Of a DNA stretch of 29,800 bases, positions 8,249 to 15,646 are shown piece after piece; positions within the stretch are counted from its first letter, which is position 1; each line of letters begins with the position of its first letter. Under the pieces are notes generated by a model. The model had not been told where the DNA came from, made no database searches, and saw only the letters and a list, made by a program, of their open reading frames with translations. The stretch is from CAYLVJ01 sp964615425 (GTDB taxonomy: Bacteria > Patescibacteriota > Minisyncoccia > Minisyncoccales > CAYTKG01), in contig CAZTOB010000008.1 of assembly GCA_964615425.1 (NCBI GenBank), positions 1-29,800 of the forward strand, in the 5' to 3' direction. The translations under genes were made by a program, and so were the position numbers.

Positions 8249-8250
8249 CT

Positions 8251-8280
8251 ATTCTAACTTTTTTTAAGTCCGAATGTCAA
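8251..8280 (-). promoter_or_regulatory. Promoter of murA and the downstream run
   Basis: The minus strand carries a perfect -35 TTGACA (8275-8280), an 18-nt spacer and TAGAAT (8251-8256, five of six). The expected start is near 8244, giving a short AT-rich leader to the murA ATG at 8231. The -35 overlaps an upstream ATG of the divergent gene (8274), which is one reason to prefer the later start for that protein. Confidence 0.7.
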
Positions 8281-8315
8281 ACGGTGATTTGAAAAAAACT
8301 TCAACCTTGTTTAGA

Positions 8316-9755
8316 ATGAAAAAGATGAAGTTAAACCCTAAAAAAATACTTCTTCTGGCAACGATCGCTCTTTTTTTTATCCTGGCGCCGGTCGGGATAC
8401 TTTACTCCCACGGCTACCGCTTGGATCTTGAGAATAAAAAGGTGGTTAAAACCGGAGGACTCTACTTTAACGTCCAACCGGGGAATGCAAGAATCCACGT
8501 CGACGGAAAAAAACCGAAAACAACCAACGCTTTTTTCGGCTCTTTGTTTTTAGAAAGCATAAAACCGGGAAAATATGGAGTAAGGATTACAAAGAGCGGG
8601 TTTCAGGATTGGGAAAAAACATTATCCGTGGAAGCGGAAAAGGTAACAAGCGCCAAAAATGTTCACCTGGTTCCCGAAACTCTCTCTTCCGAAATTATTT
8701 TTAGAGGAATAGAAGACGTCTGGTTTTCAAACGCCAAGCAGCAGGCAGTTCTGCTTGAGGGTGAAGACAACTGGAGCTTGAAAATTTTTGATGTGCAGGA
8801 GGGTATAAAATCTCACCTTCTTTTCAAAAAAGACCTTCCCCAAAAAGAAGATGAGAACTTGACCTTGAAAGAAGTGATCTGGCCTCCTCAAAAAGGTGTC
8901 TTTTTAATCCAGGTCTTATCCAAAGAAGCTGGGGAGGAAAACTCCTTAGAAACCGAAGGAGAAGAATCTTCTCCTAAAAACCTCTTTTTCTATATCGATT
9001 CGAGGCAAGACCCGGTGCAGATAAAAAGGGTCAACATCTCGCCTGAAGCAAAAAGAGTCACCTTCGCCTCCTCTGAACACATTCTTTTTCTCACGCCAAA
9101 CGAAAAGTCTTCCACTCTTTTTAAAAGGGGAATAAGCGGAGAGGGAAAAAGAATTTTAGAAGATGTTGAAGCTTTCGCTCTCCACGGTGGTAAAATATTC
9201 TGGATCGACAATCAGGGATTTCTTAAAGAGTCAAACTTTGAAGGAGATGAGCTCAATACAAGCCTTGAAACCCTGCCCGAAATAGGTGAAAAAACGGAAG
9301 TTTATCCTTTGGGCTTTACCACTCTCGTCAAATCAAACGGAAACCTTTTTGAGCTTAACCGTTCTCAAACCTTTGAAAGGGTAAAAAGCAGCGCCTTAAA
9401 CCTTGAATTTTCTCCGGGAGTTAAAAAGGTGACCCTTTGGACGGATCATGAAATAGAGCTTCTGATGCTTAAAGAGCAGACTTATCAACCGTTAAGAGAA
9501 AAAGGAGAAAAAATATTTTTAACCCGTTCTTCGAAAGAAATCGAAAACGTCTTTTGGTGGAAGGAGGATTATCTTTTAGTCATAAAAAAAGGAGGAGAAG
9601 AAAAGGAAATCACAGTTTTGGAGGCTGACAACCGAGACAAGGTTCAAAGCTGGACTCTAAAAAAGCTTTCTGCAGAAAAAATAATTTACAATCCCGGAGA
9701 CAAAAGATTCCTCTTCTTAACAAAAAAACGCCTCTTTCAAACAGAGGAGTTTTAA
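8316..9755 (+). CDS. PEGA-domain membrane-anchored protein with beta-rich extracytoplasmic region
   Basis: This is the only plus-strand gene, encoding 479 residues. An N-terminal membrane anchor (about 8-30, a Leu/Ala/Ile-rich stretch ending in YSHGYRLD) is followed by a PEGA domain of about 65 residues. The domain shows GLYFNVQPGNARIHVDGK, then IKPGKYGVRITKSGFQDWEKTLSV. PEGA domains are carbohydrate- or surface-associated beta folds. The remaining ~350 residues are beta-rich with repeated strand-turn units that may form a propeller-like domain; I cannot identify it further. I chose the ATG at 8316, close to the membrane segment; an in-frame ATG at 8274 would add 14 polar residues. Its stop overlaps the convergent nuclease gene by 4 nt. 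Confidence 0.85.
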   Translation: MKKMKLNPKKILLLATIALFFILAPVGILYSHGYRLDLENKKVVKTGGLYFNVQPGNARIHVDGKKPKTTNAFFGSLFLESIKPGKYGVRITKSGFQDWEKTLSVEAEKVTSAKNVHLVPETLSSEIIFRGIEDVWFSNAKQQAVLLEGEDNWSLKIFDVQEGIKSHLLFKKDLPQKEDENLTLKEVIWPPQKGVFLIQVLSKEAGEENSLETEGEESSPKNLFFYIDSRQDPVQIKRVNISPEAKRVTFASSEHILFLTPNEKSSTLFKRGISGEGKRILEDVEAFALHGGKIFWIDNQGFLKESNFEGDELNTSLETLPEIGEKTEVYPLGFTTLVKSNGNLFELNRSQTFERVKSSALNLEFSPGVKKVTLWTDHEIELLMLKEQTYQPLREKGEKIFLTRSSKEIENVFWWKEDYLLVIKKGGEEKEITVLEADNRDKVQSWTLKKLSAEKIIYNPGDKRFLFLTKKRLFQTEEF

Positions 9756-10387
9756 TCTTTATTCTGAAGTTTTTTACATTCCAGCCTGTAGTCGCAATAA
9801 CGACAACGCCATTTTGGAATATCGTCCGGGACTTCAGGCAAAACGTCTTTGTCGATCTGTTCTTTCAAGCATTTGAAGTTTTTGATAAGTTCTTCTGCTC
9901 TTTCTCGATTATAATCAAAAACAAACTCTTTCAAATGCTGGGTATTTTTGTTTTCATAAAGAATAATGCCCTTTGCAATATTAAAAAAGTGCATATAAAG
10001 TTGGGCTTGATCCATATGGTCTCTTCTCGGCTCACTTAGTTTTTTAAATTTCCAACTGGCACTGCTTTTAAACTCCACGATATAAGGTTCGTTGTCGAGA
10101 GTTACTATTGCATCCGCCCGGCCGTGGATCAATTCATTAGGAGGGGTATGGATCTCGCTGGCCTGCACAATCCCCAAGCTGTAAAGTACACTTAAAAGAC
10201 GTCTATGGGTGTGCTCCCCTTCTTCAAAGATGCGAAGCACCCTTGGAGCCGGCTTTTCTCTTGGAGCATCTTTAAAATTAAGATAAAGAGCCCGGGGGCA
10301 TTTACCAACATCGCTGACGTAAAAGTAAGAACGCGCGCGGGTTTCAAAAGAATCCCCGTAAAATTTATCAATGCGTTTTTTCAACAT
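9752..10387 (-). CDS. Cas4-like PD-(D/E)XK nuclease with iron-sulfur cysteines
   Basis: This 211-residue protein has the RecB/Cas4-type nuclease core: HGRAD with D92, IVEFKSS with E105 and K107, and the Q127/Y131 motif in DQAQLYMHF. Four cysteines (C30 in VGKCPRAL, then C195, C198 and C204 as C-x2-C-x5-C) match the layout of the 4Fe-4S cluster of Cas4 and AddB-type nucleases. No CRISPR array or other cas gene is in the window, so a stand-alone role in DNA end processing or repair is more likely than adaptation. It lies just beyond the terminator of the ribosomal operon and converges on the PEGA gene with a 4-nt overlap. A TTAAAAT-like -10 precedes it but is weak. Confidence 0.88.
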   Translation of the reverse strand: MLKKRIDKFYGDSFETRARSYFYVSDVGKCPRALYLNFKDAPREKPAPRVLRIFEEGEHTHRRLLSVLYSLGIVQASEIHTPPNELIHGRADAIVTLDNEPYIVEFKSSASWKFKKLSEPRRDHMDQAQLYMHFFNIAKGIILYENKNTQHLKEFVFDYNRERAEELIKNFKCLKEQIDKDVLPEVPDDIPKWRCRYCDYRLECKKLQNKD

Positions 10388-10416
10388 GTAAACATTTTAA
10401 CAAAATTTATGAAAAC

Positions 10417-10445
10417 AAAAAAGCAAGAGTTCTCTTGCTTTTTTT
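10417..10445 (-). terminator. Intrinsic terminator after the infA-rpsI operon
   Basis: A perfect inverted repeat has arms 417-429 and 432-444 (offsets within 10 kb) with the core GCAAGA/TCTTGC, flanked by A-runs and T-runs on both sides. It works as a strong hairpin plus U-run after rpsI on the minus strand. The sequence is nearly symmetric, but no plus-strand gene ends here. Confidence 0.9.
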
Positions 10446-10451
10446 AAAATG

Positions 10452-10859
10452 TTACCTTTTCCCCCACTGGGGTGACTTTCTGGCTCCCTTGAGACCCGGC
10501 TTCTTCCTTTCTTTCATCCGGTCGTCTCTTGTGAGATAGTCCGCTTTGCTCAGCTTTTTTCTAAAATCAGGGTTGAATTTAACAAGGGCCCGGGAAAGAC
10601 CGTGTTTTATAGCATCAGCTTGGCCGGTCGTTCCTCCTCCTCTGGTTAAAGCCGTGATTTTAAATTTATCTTCGAGGCTCAAAAGAACAAGCGGCGAGCG
10701 AGCTGATTTAACAAGTTCCATCTTATTGGAAAAATATTCCGGCAGGCTTTTACCGTTAACTTCGGTGGCCCCCTTCTTTTTGGGAAAAATCCTCACTCTG
10801 GCCGTAGCTGTTTTTCTTCTTCCCACCCCTTCATAATATTTTTTTTCTTTCTCCGCCAT
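10452..10859 (-). CDS. rpsI: 30S ribosomal protein uS9
   Basis: The product is a small-subunit head protein whose C-terminal tail reaches the P-site tRNA. The 135-residue sequence shows the family signature YYEGVGRRKTATARVRIF at the start, the central LTRGGGTTGQADAIKHGLSRAL segment, and a basic tail ending in WGKR where most bacteria have SKR. It is the last gene of the ribosomal cluster, 2 nt after rplM, and is followed by a strong terminator. Confidence 0.98.
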   Translation of the reverse strand: MAEKEKKYYEGVGRRKTATARVRIFPKKKGATEVNGKSLPEYFSNKMELVKSARSPLVLLSLEDKFKITALTRGGGTTGQADAIKHGLSRALVKFNPDFRKKLSKADYLTRDDRMKERKKPGLKGARKSPQWGKR

Positions 10860-10861
10860 AA

Positions 10862-11212
10862 TTATTTTTGGATTTTCAATCTTTTAATTCTTTTCTTTCT
10901 CAATTTGTTCTTAGGAAGCATATTCCAAACCGCAGATTTTAATACTTTCCCCGGGTTTTTTTCAAAAATCTCTCTCACCGGAAGATGTTTCTCGTGACCC
11001 AAATAACCGGAGTGGCGGAAATAAGTTTTTTGATCCATCTTTTTTCCGCTGAAAGTCATTTTACCCGCATTTTTAATCACCACAACATCCCCTCCATCTA
11101 TATGGGGCTTGTAATCGGGCTTGTGTTTCCCTTGAAGAAACTTCGTAATTTCACTGGCCAGCCTTCCCGGTCTTCTTCCTGCAGCATCGATTGTATGTCT
11201 TTCTCTTTTCAT
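10862..11212 (-). CDS. rplM: 50S ribosomal protein uL13
   Basis: The product is an early-assembling large-subunit protein. From the chosen ATG at 11212 it has 116 residues and begins MKRERHTIDAAGRRPGRLA. Other family features are the GDVVVIKNAGKM segment, the KTYFRHSGYLG segment, and the AVWNMLPKNKL motif near the end. A TTG four codons upstream (11224) is in frame but overlaps the end of rplQ, so the ATG is preferred. It is shorter than E. coli L13 (142 residues), mostly at the ends. Confidence 0.96.
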   Translation of the reverse strand: MKRERHTIDAAGRRPGRLASEITKFLQGKHKPDYKPHIDGGDVVVIKNAGKMTFSGKKMDQKTYFRHSGYLGHEKHLPVREIFEKNPGKVLKSAVWNMLPKNKLRKKRIKRLKIQK

Positions 11213-11216
11213 ATTT

Positions 11217-11564
11217 TTAAACAAGCTCTATAATCACCATCTCGGTCCCGTCACTTTTCCTGGGCCCAAGCTTTAAAATCCTGGTGTAGCCCCCTTTTCT
11301 ATCTTTATAGCGGGGAGCTATCTCGTTTACTAATTTATCAACCACTTTTTTCTCAAACAACTTAGCCAGGCGCCTCCTGGCATCAACATCCCCTTTTTTA
11401 GCCCTTGTTATGATTTTCTCGGAAAAGCTCCTCAATTCGGTCCCCCTGGCTTTGGTCGTTTTAATCCGCTCTTTTAAAAACAAAGACCGGGCGAGGGATT
11501 TCTTAAGCGCCTTTCGTTGATCTTTTTTTCTTCCCAGTTTTTTTCCTTTTTTTCTTTTACGCAT
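11217..11564 (-). CDS. rplQ: 50S ribosomal protein bL17
   Basis: The product is a large-subunit protein near the exit tunnel. The 115-residue sequence keeps the KKDQRKALKKSLARSLFLKERIKTTKARGTEL core in several consecutive motifs and the C-terminal GGYTRILKLGPRKSDGTEMVIIEL pattern typical of L17. The N-terminus is unusually lysine-rich (MRKRKKGKKLGRKK) compared with the usual MRHRKSGRKLNR. It follows rpoA by 3 nt, the standard arrangement. Confidence 0.97.
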   Translation of the reverse strand: MRKRKKGKKLGRKKDQRKALKKSLARSLFLKERIKTTKARGTELRSFSEKIITRAKKGDVDARRRLAKLFEKKVVDKLVNEIAPRYKDRKGGYTRILKLGPRKSDGTEMVIIELV

Positions 11565-11567
11565 GAT

Positions 11568-12479
11568 TTACTTTAAGCTCAGCCCCAGTCTTTGGAGCTC
11601 CTTCTTTATTTTCTCCAAACTTTTCGGACCGATGCCTTCTATTTCGGAAATATTTTCCTCAGTTCTGGCCGTAAGACCGGCTACGCTTTTCACTCTGTTT
11701 TCATTTAAAATATCAGCCACCCGGGAAGGAATGTCAAGGTCTTGTATTTCAATTTCTGAGGGATCCCTCGTTTCTTTCTCCTCTTCTTCCACTTCCTCAA
11801 CTTCCTTTTCTGAGAGAAAATTAAAGTGTTTGATTAAAATTTCAACCGCCTTGCGAAAAGCGTCTTCCGGATCTATTCTTCCATCCGTTTCAATGGTCAG
11901 CATTAACCGGTCGTAATCAGTTCTTTTGCCCACCCGCATATTTTCCACCTTGAAGGAAACGTTTTCAATCGGAAGGTAAGCGGCATCAAGATCTATCACC
12001 CCTATTTCCTTATCCTTATCCTCTCTTGACCTTGAAAGTTCAAAACCTATCCCTTTTTTCACCCTGACGTTTATCTTCAAGGAAGCATTTTTATCGGTAA
12101 TGGTGGCTATTTTCTGGTCCGGATTGACAATTTCAAGCTGGGAAGGAAATTCAAAGTCCCCCGCCTTCACCTCTTTTTCTCCTTTTTCATCCAGCTTTGC
12201 TTCAAACTCTTCATCTCCCTGCACCCTGAACTTTACCTGCTTCAGATTAAGAAGAATTCTAACCCCGTCTTCTTTCACTCCGTCCAATGTAGAAAACTCA
12301 TGCGGCATCTTATCTATTTTAACCTGGGTTATCGCTCCTCCCCCAAGAGAAGAAAGTAAAACTCTCCTTAAACTGTTCCCGATGGTAACCCCGTAGCCGG
12401 GGTAAAGACCTTCGACAATAAAAACCGCTTTGTTCGGAGATTCTTTTTTGATTTTAAAATCCCGGGGTAAAGAAATCAT
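11568..12479 (-). CDS. rpoA: RNA polymerase alpha subunit
   Basis: Alpha nucleates RNA polymerase assembly and contacts upstream promoter DNA and regulators. The 303-residue protein has the N-terminal dimerisation domain with GYGVTIGNSLRRVLLSSL near residue 30 and EFSTLDGVKEDG. After an acidic Glu-rich linker (about 215-235) comes a C-terminal domain with helix-hairpin-helix character (SVAGLTARTEENISEIEGIG). It is slightly shorter than E. coli alpha (329). It sits between rpsD (26-nt gap) and rplQ. Confidence 0.98.
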   Translation of the reverse strand: MISLPRDFKIKKESPNKAVFIVEGLYPGYGVTIGNSLRRVLLSSLGGGAITQVKIDKMPHEFSTLDGVKEDGVRILLNLKQVKFRVQGDEEFEAKLDEKGEKEVKAGDFEFPSQLEIVNPDQKIATITDKNASLKINVRVKKGIGFELSRSREDKDKEIGVIDLDAAYLPIENVSFKVENMRVGKRTDYDRLMLTIETDGRIDPEDAFRKAVEILIKHFNFLSEKEVEEVEEEEKETRDPSEIEIQDLDIPSRVADILNENRVKSVAGLTARTEENISEIEGIGPKSLEKIKKELQRLGLSLK

Positions 12480-12505
12480 ATATATTTAAAAATTAAAAGT
12501 TGCAA

Positions 12506-13144
12506 TCAGCGGGAATAATACTCGAATATAGTAAACACGTCCCCCACCGCGGAAGCTTCTTCCAAAGAGGGTTCGCCCACCACCTCACCCTCCATATTTT
12601 CCGGGGACAATTTGAGCCACGAAGGAACGTTGTAATTTTTCAGTTTAACCGTCAAGCCGGAAAAAATATTTTTATCACGCGAAGAAGGTTTGACGGAAAT
12701 AATGTCGCCTCTTCTCACCGCGGCTGAAGGAATATCGGTTTTTCTACCGTTGATGCGGAAATGACCGTGTTTTACAAGCTGCCTGGCTTGAGGTCGAGAG
12801 TCGGCCAAGCCAAGACGGTAGACCACATTATCAAGCCGGGTTTCAAGCTTTCGGATCAATATCTCCCGGCTGTTTTTGTCTTCTCCTCTTTGCTCTAAAG
12901 CTTCTTTCACGTATTTATGAAACTTTCCCTCGCTGAGGTTGTAAAAATTTCTAAGCTTTTGCTTTTCCCTTAATTGTTTTCCGTACTCGGAAAGATAACG
13001 CCGCCTTCGGTTTTTTCCTTGAAATCCAGGCGGGTATTTTCTCCTAAGAAAAGGACACTTGGGAGACATACATTTTTCTCCTTTTAAAAAAAGCTTTTCA
13101 CCTGCGCGCCTGCAAATTTTACATTTCGGTTGTGATTTATCCAT
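12506..13144 (-). CDS. rpsD: 30S ribosomal protein uS4, zinc-binding form
   Basis: The product is a primary 16S rRNA-binding protein at the mRNA entry. The 212-residue sequence has the S4 RNA-binding domain with TRLDNVVYRLGLADSR followed by ARQLVKHGHFRINGR. The N-terminus carries four cysteines (C8, C11, C25, C30), the zinc-binding C+ version of S4, so this lineage has not lost zinc at this site. In many bacteria S4 represses its own operon; no such leader structure was examined here. Confidence 0.97.
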   Translation of the reverse strand: MDKSQPKCKICRRAGEKLFLKGEKCMSPKCPFLRRKYPPGFQGKNRRRRYLSEYGKQLREKQKLRNFYNLSEGKFHKYVKEALEQRGEDKNSREILIRKLETRLDNVVYRLGLADSRPQARQLVKHGHFRINGRKTDIPSAAVRRGDIISVKPSSRDKNIFSGLTVKLKNYNVPSWLKLSPENMEGEVVGEPSLEEASAVGDVFTIFEYYSR

Positions 13145-13147
13145 ACT

Positions 13148-13603
13148 TTATACTCTTCTCGGTTTAGGAGGACGGCACCCATTGTGCGGAATGGGGGTCG
13201 CATCTTCAACCGCATTTATAGTCAGCTTAAAATTAACAAGAGTTCTCAAGGTAGAACTTCTTCCCGGACCGAGCCCTTTTACAAAAACTTCCACCTCTTC
13301 AACTCCCAAAACCTCGCATTTTTTAGCTATCACCTCCGCTACCTTGGAGGCAGCGTAAGAAGTTGATTTTTTGGTTCCTTTGAAACCAAGCGCCCCGGCG
13401 CTTGACCAGGCTAAGACGTTTCCCTTTTTGTCCGTCAAAGAAATGCGGGTGTTGGTGTAGGAGGCGTTGACATAAATATTTCCTTTCCTAACCCTTTTCT
13501 TTTTAGAAGAAACCTTGGTTTTTTTCTCCAGGGTCTTGTCCAGCTTTTCTTTCTCCGCCAGTATCTCTTCTTTAGTTTTTTGAGCAACTCTTTTCTTTCC
13601 CAT
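13148..13603 (-). CDS. rpsK: 30S ribosomal protein uS11
   Basis: The product is a platform protein near the mRNA exit. The conserved body covers about residues 40-151: GNIYVNASYTNTRISLTD, then LGFKGTKKSTSYAA, then VKGLGPGRSSTLRTL, ending in PIPHNGCRPPKPRRV. The first ~38 residues are a Lys/Glu-rich extension beyond the usual bacterial length of about 129. No in-frame ATG is closer to the conserved start, so the extension seems genuine. Confidence 0.96.
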   Translation of the reverse strand: MGKKRVAQKTKEEILAEKEKLDKTLEKKTKVSSKKKRVRKGNIYVNASYTNTRISLTDKKGNVLAWSSAGALGFKGTKKSTSYAASKVAEVIAKKCEVLGVEEVEVFVKGLGPGRSSTLRTLVNFKLTINAVEDATPIPHNGCRPPKPRRV

Positions 13604-13614
13604 AATATCTTGTT

Positions 13615-14001
13615 TTAGGTGGCTTGAGGAGCAGGTTTCCTACCGGAGCCCATTGTCCGTCTGACATTGCCTCGGACAGTTCTACTATTGACCCTAGTCG
13701 TCTGGCCCCGAACCGGAAGTCCCTTCTTATGTCTTATCCCCCTCCAGCTTTCAATTTCTTTTAATCTCCTGATATTTTGTTTTTTTTCTCTTTTTAAGTC
13801 TCCTTCTATTTTGTAGTTTTTTTCTATAAAATTGGCTATCTTTTTTCTTTCCGCGTCCGTCAACTCGGAAACCTCCTTCATACCGTCAATTCCGGTTTGC
13901 TTTAAAATCTCCCGACTCAAAGAAAGACCTATGCCGTAAATATAGGTTAGTGCAATCCTGGTTTGTTTATCATCGGGAATGTTTACTCCTACTATACGCA
14001 T
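13615..14001 (-). CDS. rpsM: 30S ribosomal protein uS13
   Basis: The product is a head protein contacting the 50S subunit and P-site tRNA. From the ATG at 14001 it has 128 residues: MRIVGVNIPDDKQTRIALTYIYGIG at the start (given as two motifs, MRIVGVNIP and ALTYIYGIG), then LKEIESWRGIRHKKGLPVRGQ and a basic tail TRVNSRTVRGNVR. An upstream in-frame start at 14073 is rejected because that stretch is the rpmJ gene in another frame. The gap to rpmJ is 1 nt (TAATATG). Confidence 0.96.
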   Translation of the reverse strand: MRIVGVNIPDDKQTRIALTYIYGIGLSLSREILKQTGIDGMKEVSELTDAERKKIANFIEKNYKIEGDLKREKKQNIRRLKEIESWRGIRHKKGLPVRGQTTRVNSRTVRGNVRRTMGSGRKPAPQAT

Positions 14002-14002
14002 A

Positions 14003-14119
14003 TTATCCCTGTCTCTGTTTATGATTAGGATTCTTTTTGCAGATAACGTAAACCCTCCCTTTTCTGCGTACAACCTGGCAGTCGGGGCACATTTTTTTAA
14101 CTGATGCTTTTACTTTCAT
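14003..14119 (-). CDS. rpmJ: 50S ribosomal protein bL36
   Basis: This small gene encodes 38 residues, beginning MKVKASVKKMCPDC and continuing through VVRRKGRVYVICKKNP to a stop at 14003. The four zinc ligands of the L36 ribbon are visible as C-x2-C, then a Cys in VYVICKK and a His in NPNHKQR. It lies between infA and rpsM with 2-nt and 1-nt gaps, its classic position. It is short enough to be missed by length-filtered gene calls. Confidence 0.97.
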   Translation of the reverse strand: MKVKASVKKMCPDCQVVRRKGRVYVICKKNPNHKQRQG

Positions 14120-14121
14120 AG

Positions 14122-14343
14122 TTATGCTTTTTTACGCCAAACAATTCTTCCTCTTTCCTCGTCATAGGGGCTCATCTCCACCTCAACCTTGTCTCCGGGA
14201 AGAACTTTGATGCGGTACATCTTAAGCTTACCCGCCAAATGAGCGTTTATCTCCCTTCCATCTTCCAACTCCACTACAAAATGCAAATTAGGAAGGGCCT
14301 TTAAAACCCGCCCCTCTTTTTTAATTTTCTCTTGTTTGGTCAT
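14122..14343 (-). CDS. infA: Translation initiation factor IF-1
   Basis: IF-1 is an OB-fold factor that occupies the ribosomal A site during initiation. The 73-residue protein has the family pattern EGRVLKALPNLHFVVELEDG, then INAHLAGKLKMYRIKVLPGD, and ends in YDEERGRIVWRKK. These are split here as consecutive conserved blocks. It is the first gene of the infA-rpmJ-rpsM-rpsK-rpsD-rpoA-rplQ cluster and has a candidate promoter directly upstream. Confidence 0.97.
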   Translation of the reverse strand: MTKQEKIKKEGRVLKALPNLHFVVELEDGREINAHLAGKLKMYRIKVLPGDKVEVEMSPYDEERGRIVWRKKA

Positions 14344-14361
14344 TTATTTTACTTCAATCTC

Positions 14362-14389
14362 AGTTTACAATAATAATTTCGAGAGTCAA
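14362..14389 (-). promoter_or_regulatory. Candidate promoter of the infA operon
   Basis: The minus strand has TTGACT (14384-14389), a 16-nt spacer and TAAACT (14362-14367) ahead of infA. It lies immediately after the stop of the 14391-15638 gene, so the ribosomal cluster can be transcribed independently. The -10 match is moderate. Confidence 0.45.
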
Positions 14390-14390
14390 G

Positions 14391-15638
14391 TCAGTTTGAA
14401 ATCTTAAGCTCTACTTTTTCCGGATTCTGAGGGATTCTCCGGATCCAAAAAGGAGAGAGTTTCACTTCCGCCTTTTCCACCGGTTCGTAGTCGGAAAAAT
14501 AAGCGCGGGTTTCTCTTTCGCTTTTTCCCAAAAGAGATCTTTTCAACTCACCTTGATCTACCTTTTTAACCGCCTCCATCTCAACCTGAACTTGAAGGTC
14601 CAAAGTTCCTTCACCCAAATTCTTTCTTAAGACAGAGGAATTGATTTTCAAACTGTCACCTTTTATTCCTTCATCTTCCCGCAGTTCTTTTTCCGCCCAG
14701 AACAAAACAAGCTCCTTCAAATTTTCTTTCTTAAAGGCGATCGTTTGCGCCTTGGCCTTGACGGTGAAAGAAAAATTGTTCACCGCTTCACCTTCGTCCG
14801 CTGAAGAACCTGTATCTAAAATTTCAACCTCAATTGCATCGTCTAAAACCTCCCTGTCTTCCGCCTCGCTTTTCAATTTTTCTTTTACTTCTTCTTCCGC
14901 TCTTCCTTCCAGTTTTTCCTCCGCCCGCATAAAGTCCCCGGCTGTCACGACGGACACCTCCCCAGTAGACCCTCCCTTCATAGCTTCTTTTGACTCTCCG
15001 TAAACCGAAGTATAACGGGGAGAGCCAAGTAAACCGGGAATTGAAAAAGAAGTGGCCTTAATATTGTACTCCGGACCGGGGTCAGCAGCCACTACTTCAA
15101 TTTCCTCTTCACCTCCTGCCGGTACCTCCACCCCTTCTGTAGAATAAAAAAGTTTGCTGTCTGCAGAAAGAAAACGGGTGTTTTCAACCAAAATTTGAGA
15201 TAGATTGTAATCATTAATAACCGTTATCTCCCCCCGCGCCTTGGTTGCCGTCTCGCTAACTCCGGTGGAGGAAAACTCTTCGGAAATCTCTTTTTCTGAA
15301 AAAACCACTTCACCGGGTAAAACTGCCCCGTTGAAGTTCAACTCTTCTTCATCTACCTTAACTGCAACCTCTCTTTGGAAAGAAACGGGTTCCGCAGAAG
15401 GGAAAACTACAACCCGTGCGCTGGCTCTAAAATGCAAAAACAAAAAACCGCCCAAAAGGACTAAAAAACCGAGCACAAAAGGCAAAGCGGTGGAAAAAAA
15501 ACCATTGAAACGATCTCCTAAAGAAAAACTGAAGGAGGGAAGGCTGGGCAGCTTTAAAGATCTCCCCCTTTTTCCTCCCGTTCCGATAGGTTTTTTCTTT
15601 TGAGGAGGCCTGATATCATAAATTTTTTTCCTGGCCAT
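14391..15638 (-). CDS. Baseplate-J-like single-pass membrane protein
   Basis: This is a 415-residue protein with a basic, Pro-rich cytoplasmic tail (1-48), one membrane segment (about 49-69), and a large outward domain. Around residues 135-215 the pattern of AxGEITVINDY, LVENTRF, VEVPAGG and DPGPEYNI resembles the baseplate J/gp47-like fold often annotated in candidate-phylum membrane proteins. The rest is alternating strands and charged helices. I see no phage neighbours, so it is more likely a cell-envelope protein than a phage part. It follows alaS by 8 nt. The real role is unknown. Confidence 0.8.
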   Translation of the reverse strand: MARKKIYDIRPPQKKKPIGTGGKRGRSLKLPSLPSFSFSLGDRFNGFFSTALPFVLGFLVLLGGFLFLHFRASARVVVFPSAEPVSFQREVAVKVDEEELNFNGAVLPGEVVFSEKEISEEFSSTGVSETATKARGEITVINDYNLSQILVENTRFLSADSKLFYSTEGVEVPAGGEEEIEVVAADPGPEYNIKATSFSIPGLLGSPRYTSVYGESKEAMKGGSTGEVSVVTAGDFMRAEEKLEGRAEEEVKEKLKSEAEDREVLDDAIEVEILDTGSSADEGEAVNNFSFTVKAKAQTIAFKKENLKELVLFWAEKELREDEGIKGDSLKINSSVLRKNLGEGTLDLQVQVEMEAVKKVDQGELKRSLLGKSERETRAYFSDYEPVEKAEVKLSPFWIRRIPQNPEKVELKISN

Positions 15639-15646
15639 AAAATATA

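Noticed and set aside
9752..10387. CRISPR-Cas locus suggested by the Cas4-like gene
   Set aside because: No repeat-spacer array and no cas1, cas2 or effector gene anywhere in the window.
13615..14073. Longer rpsM starting at 14073
   Set aside because: The extra N-terminus is the rpmJ gene read in another frame; the conserved uS13 start is the ATG at 14001.
14391..15638. Prophage remnant suggested by the baseplate-J-like fold
   Set aside because: It sits between alaS and infA, has a membrane anchor, and no other phage gene is present.
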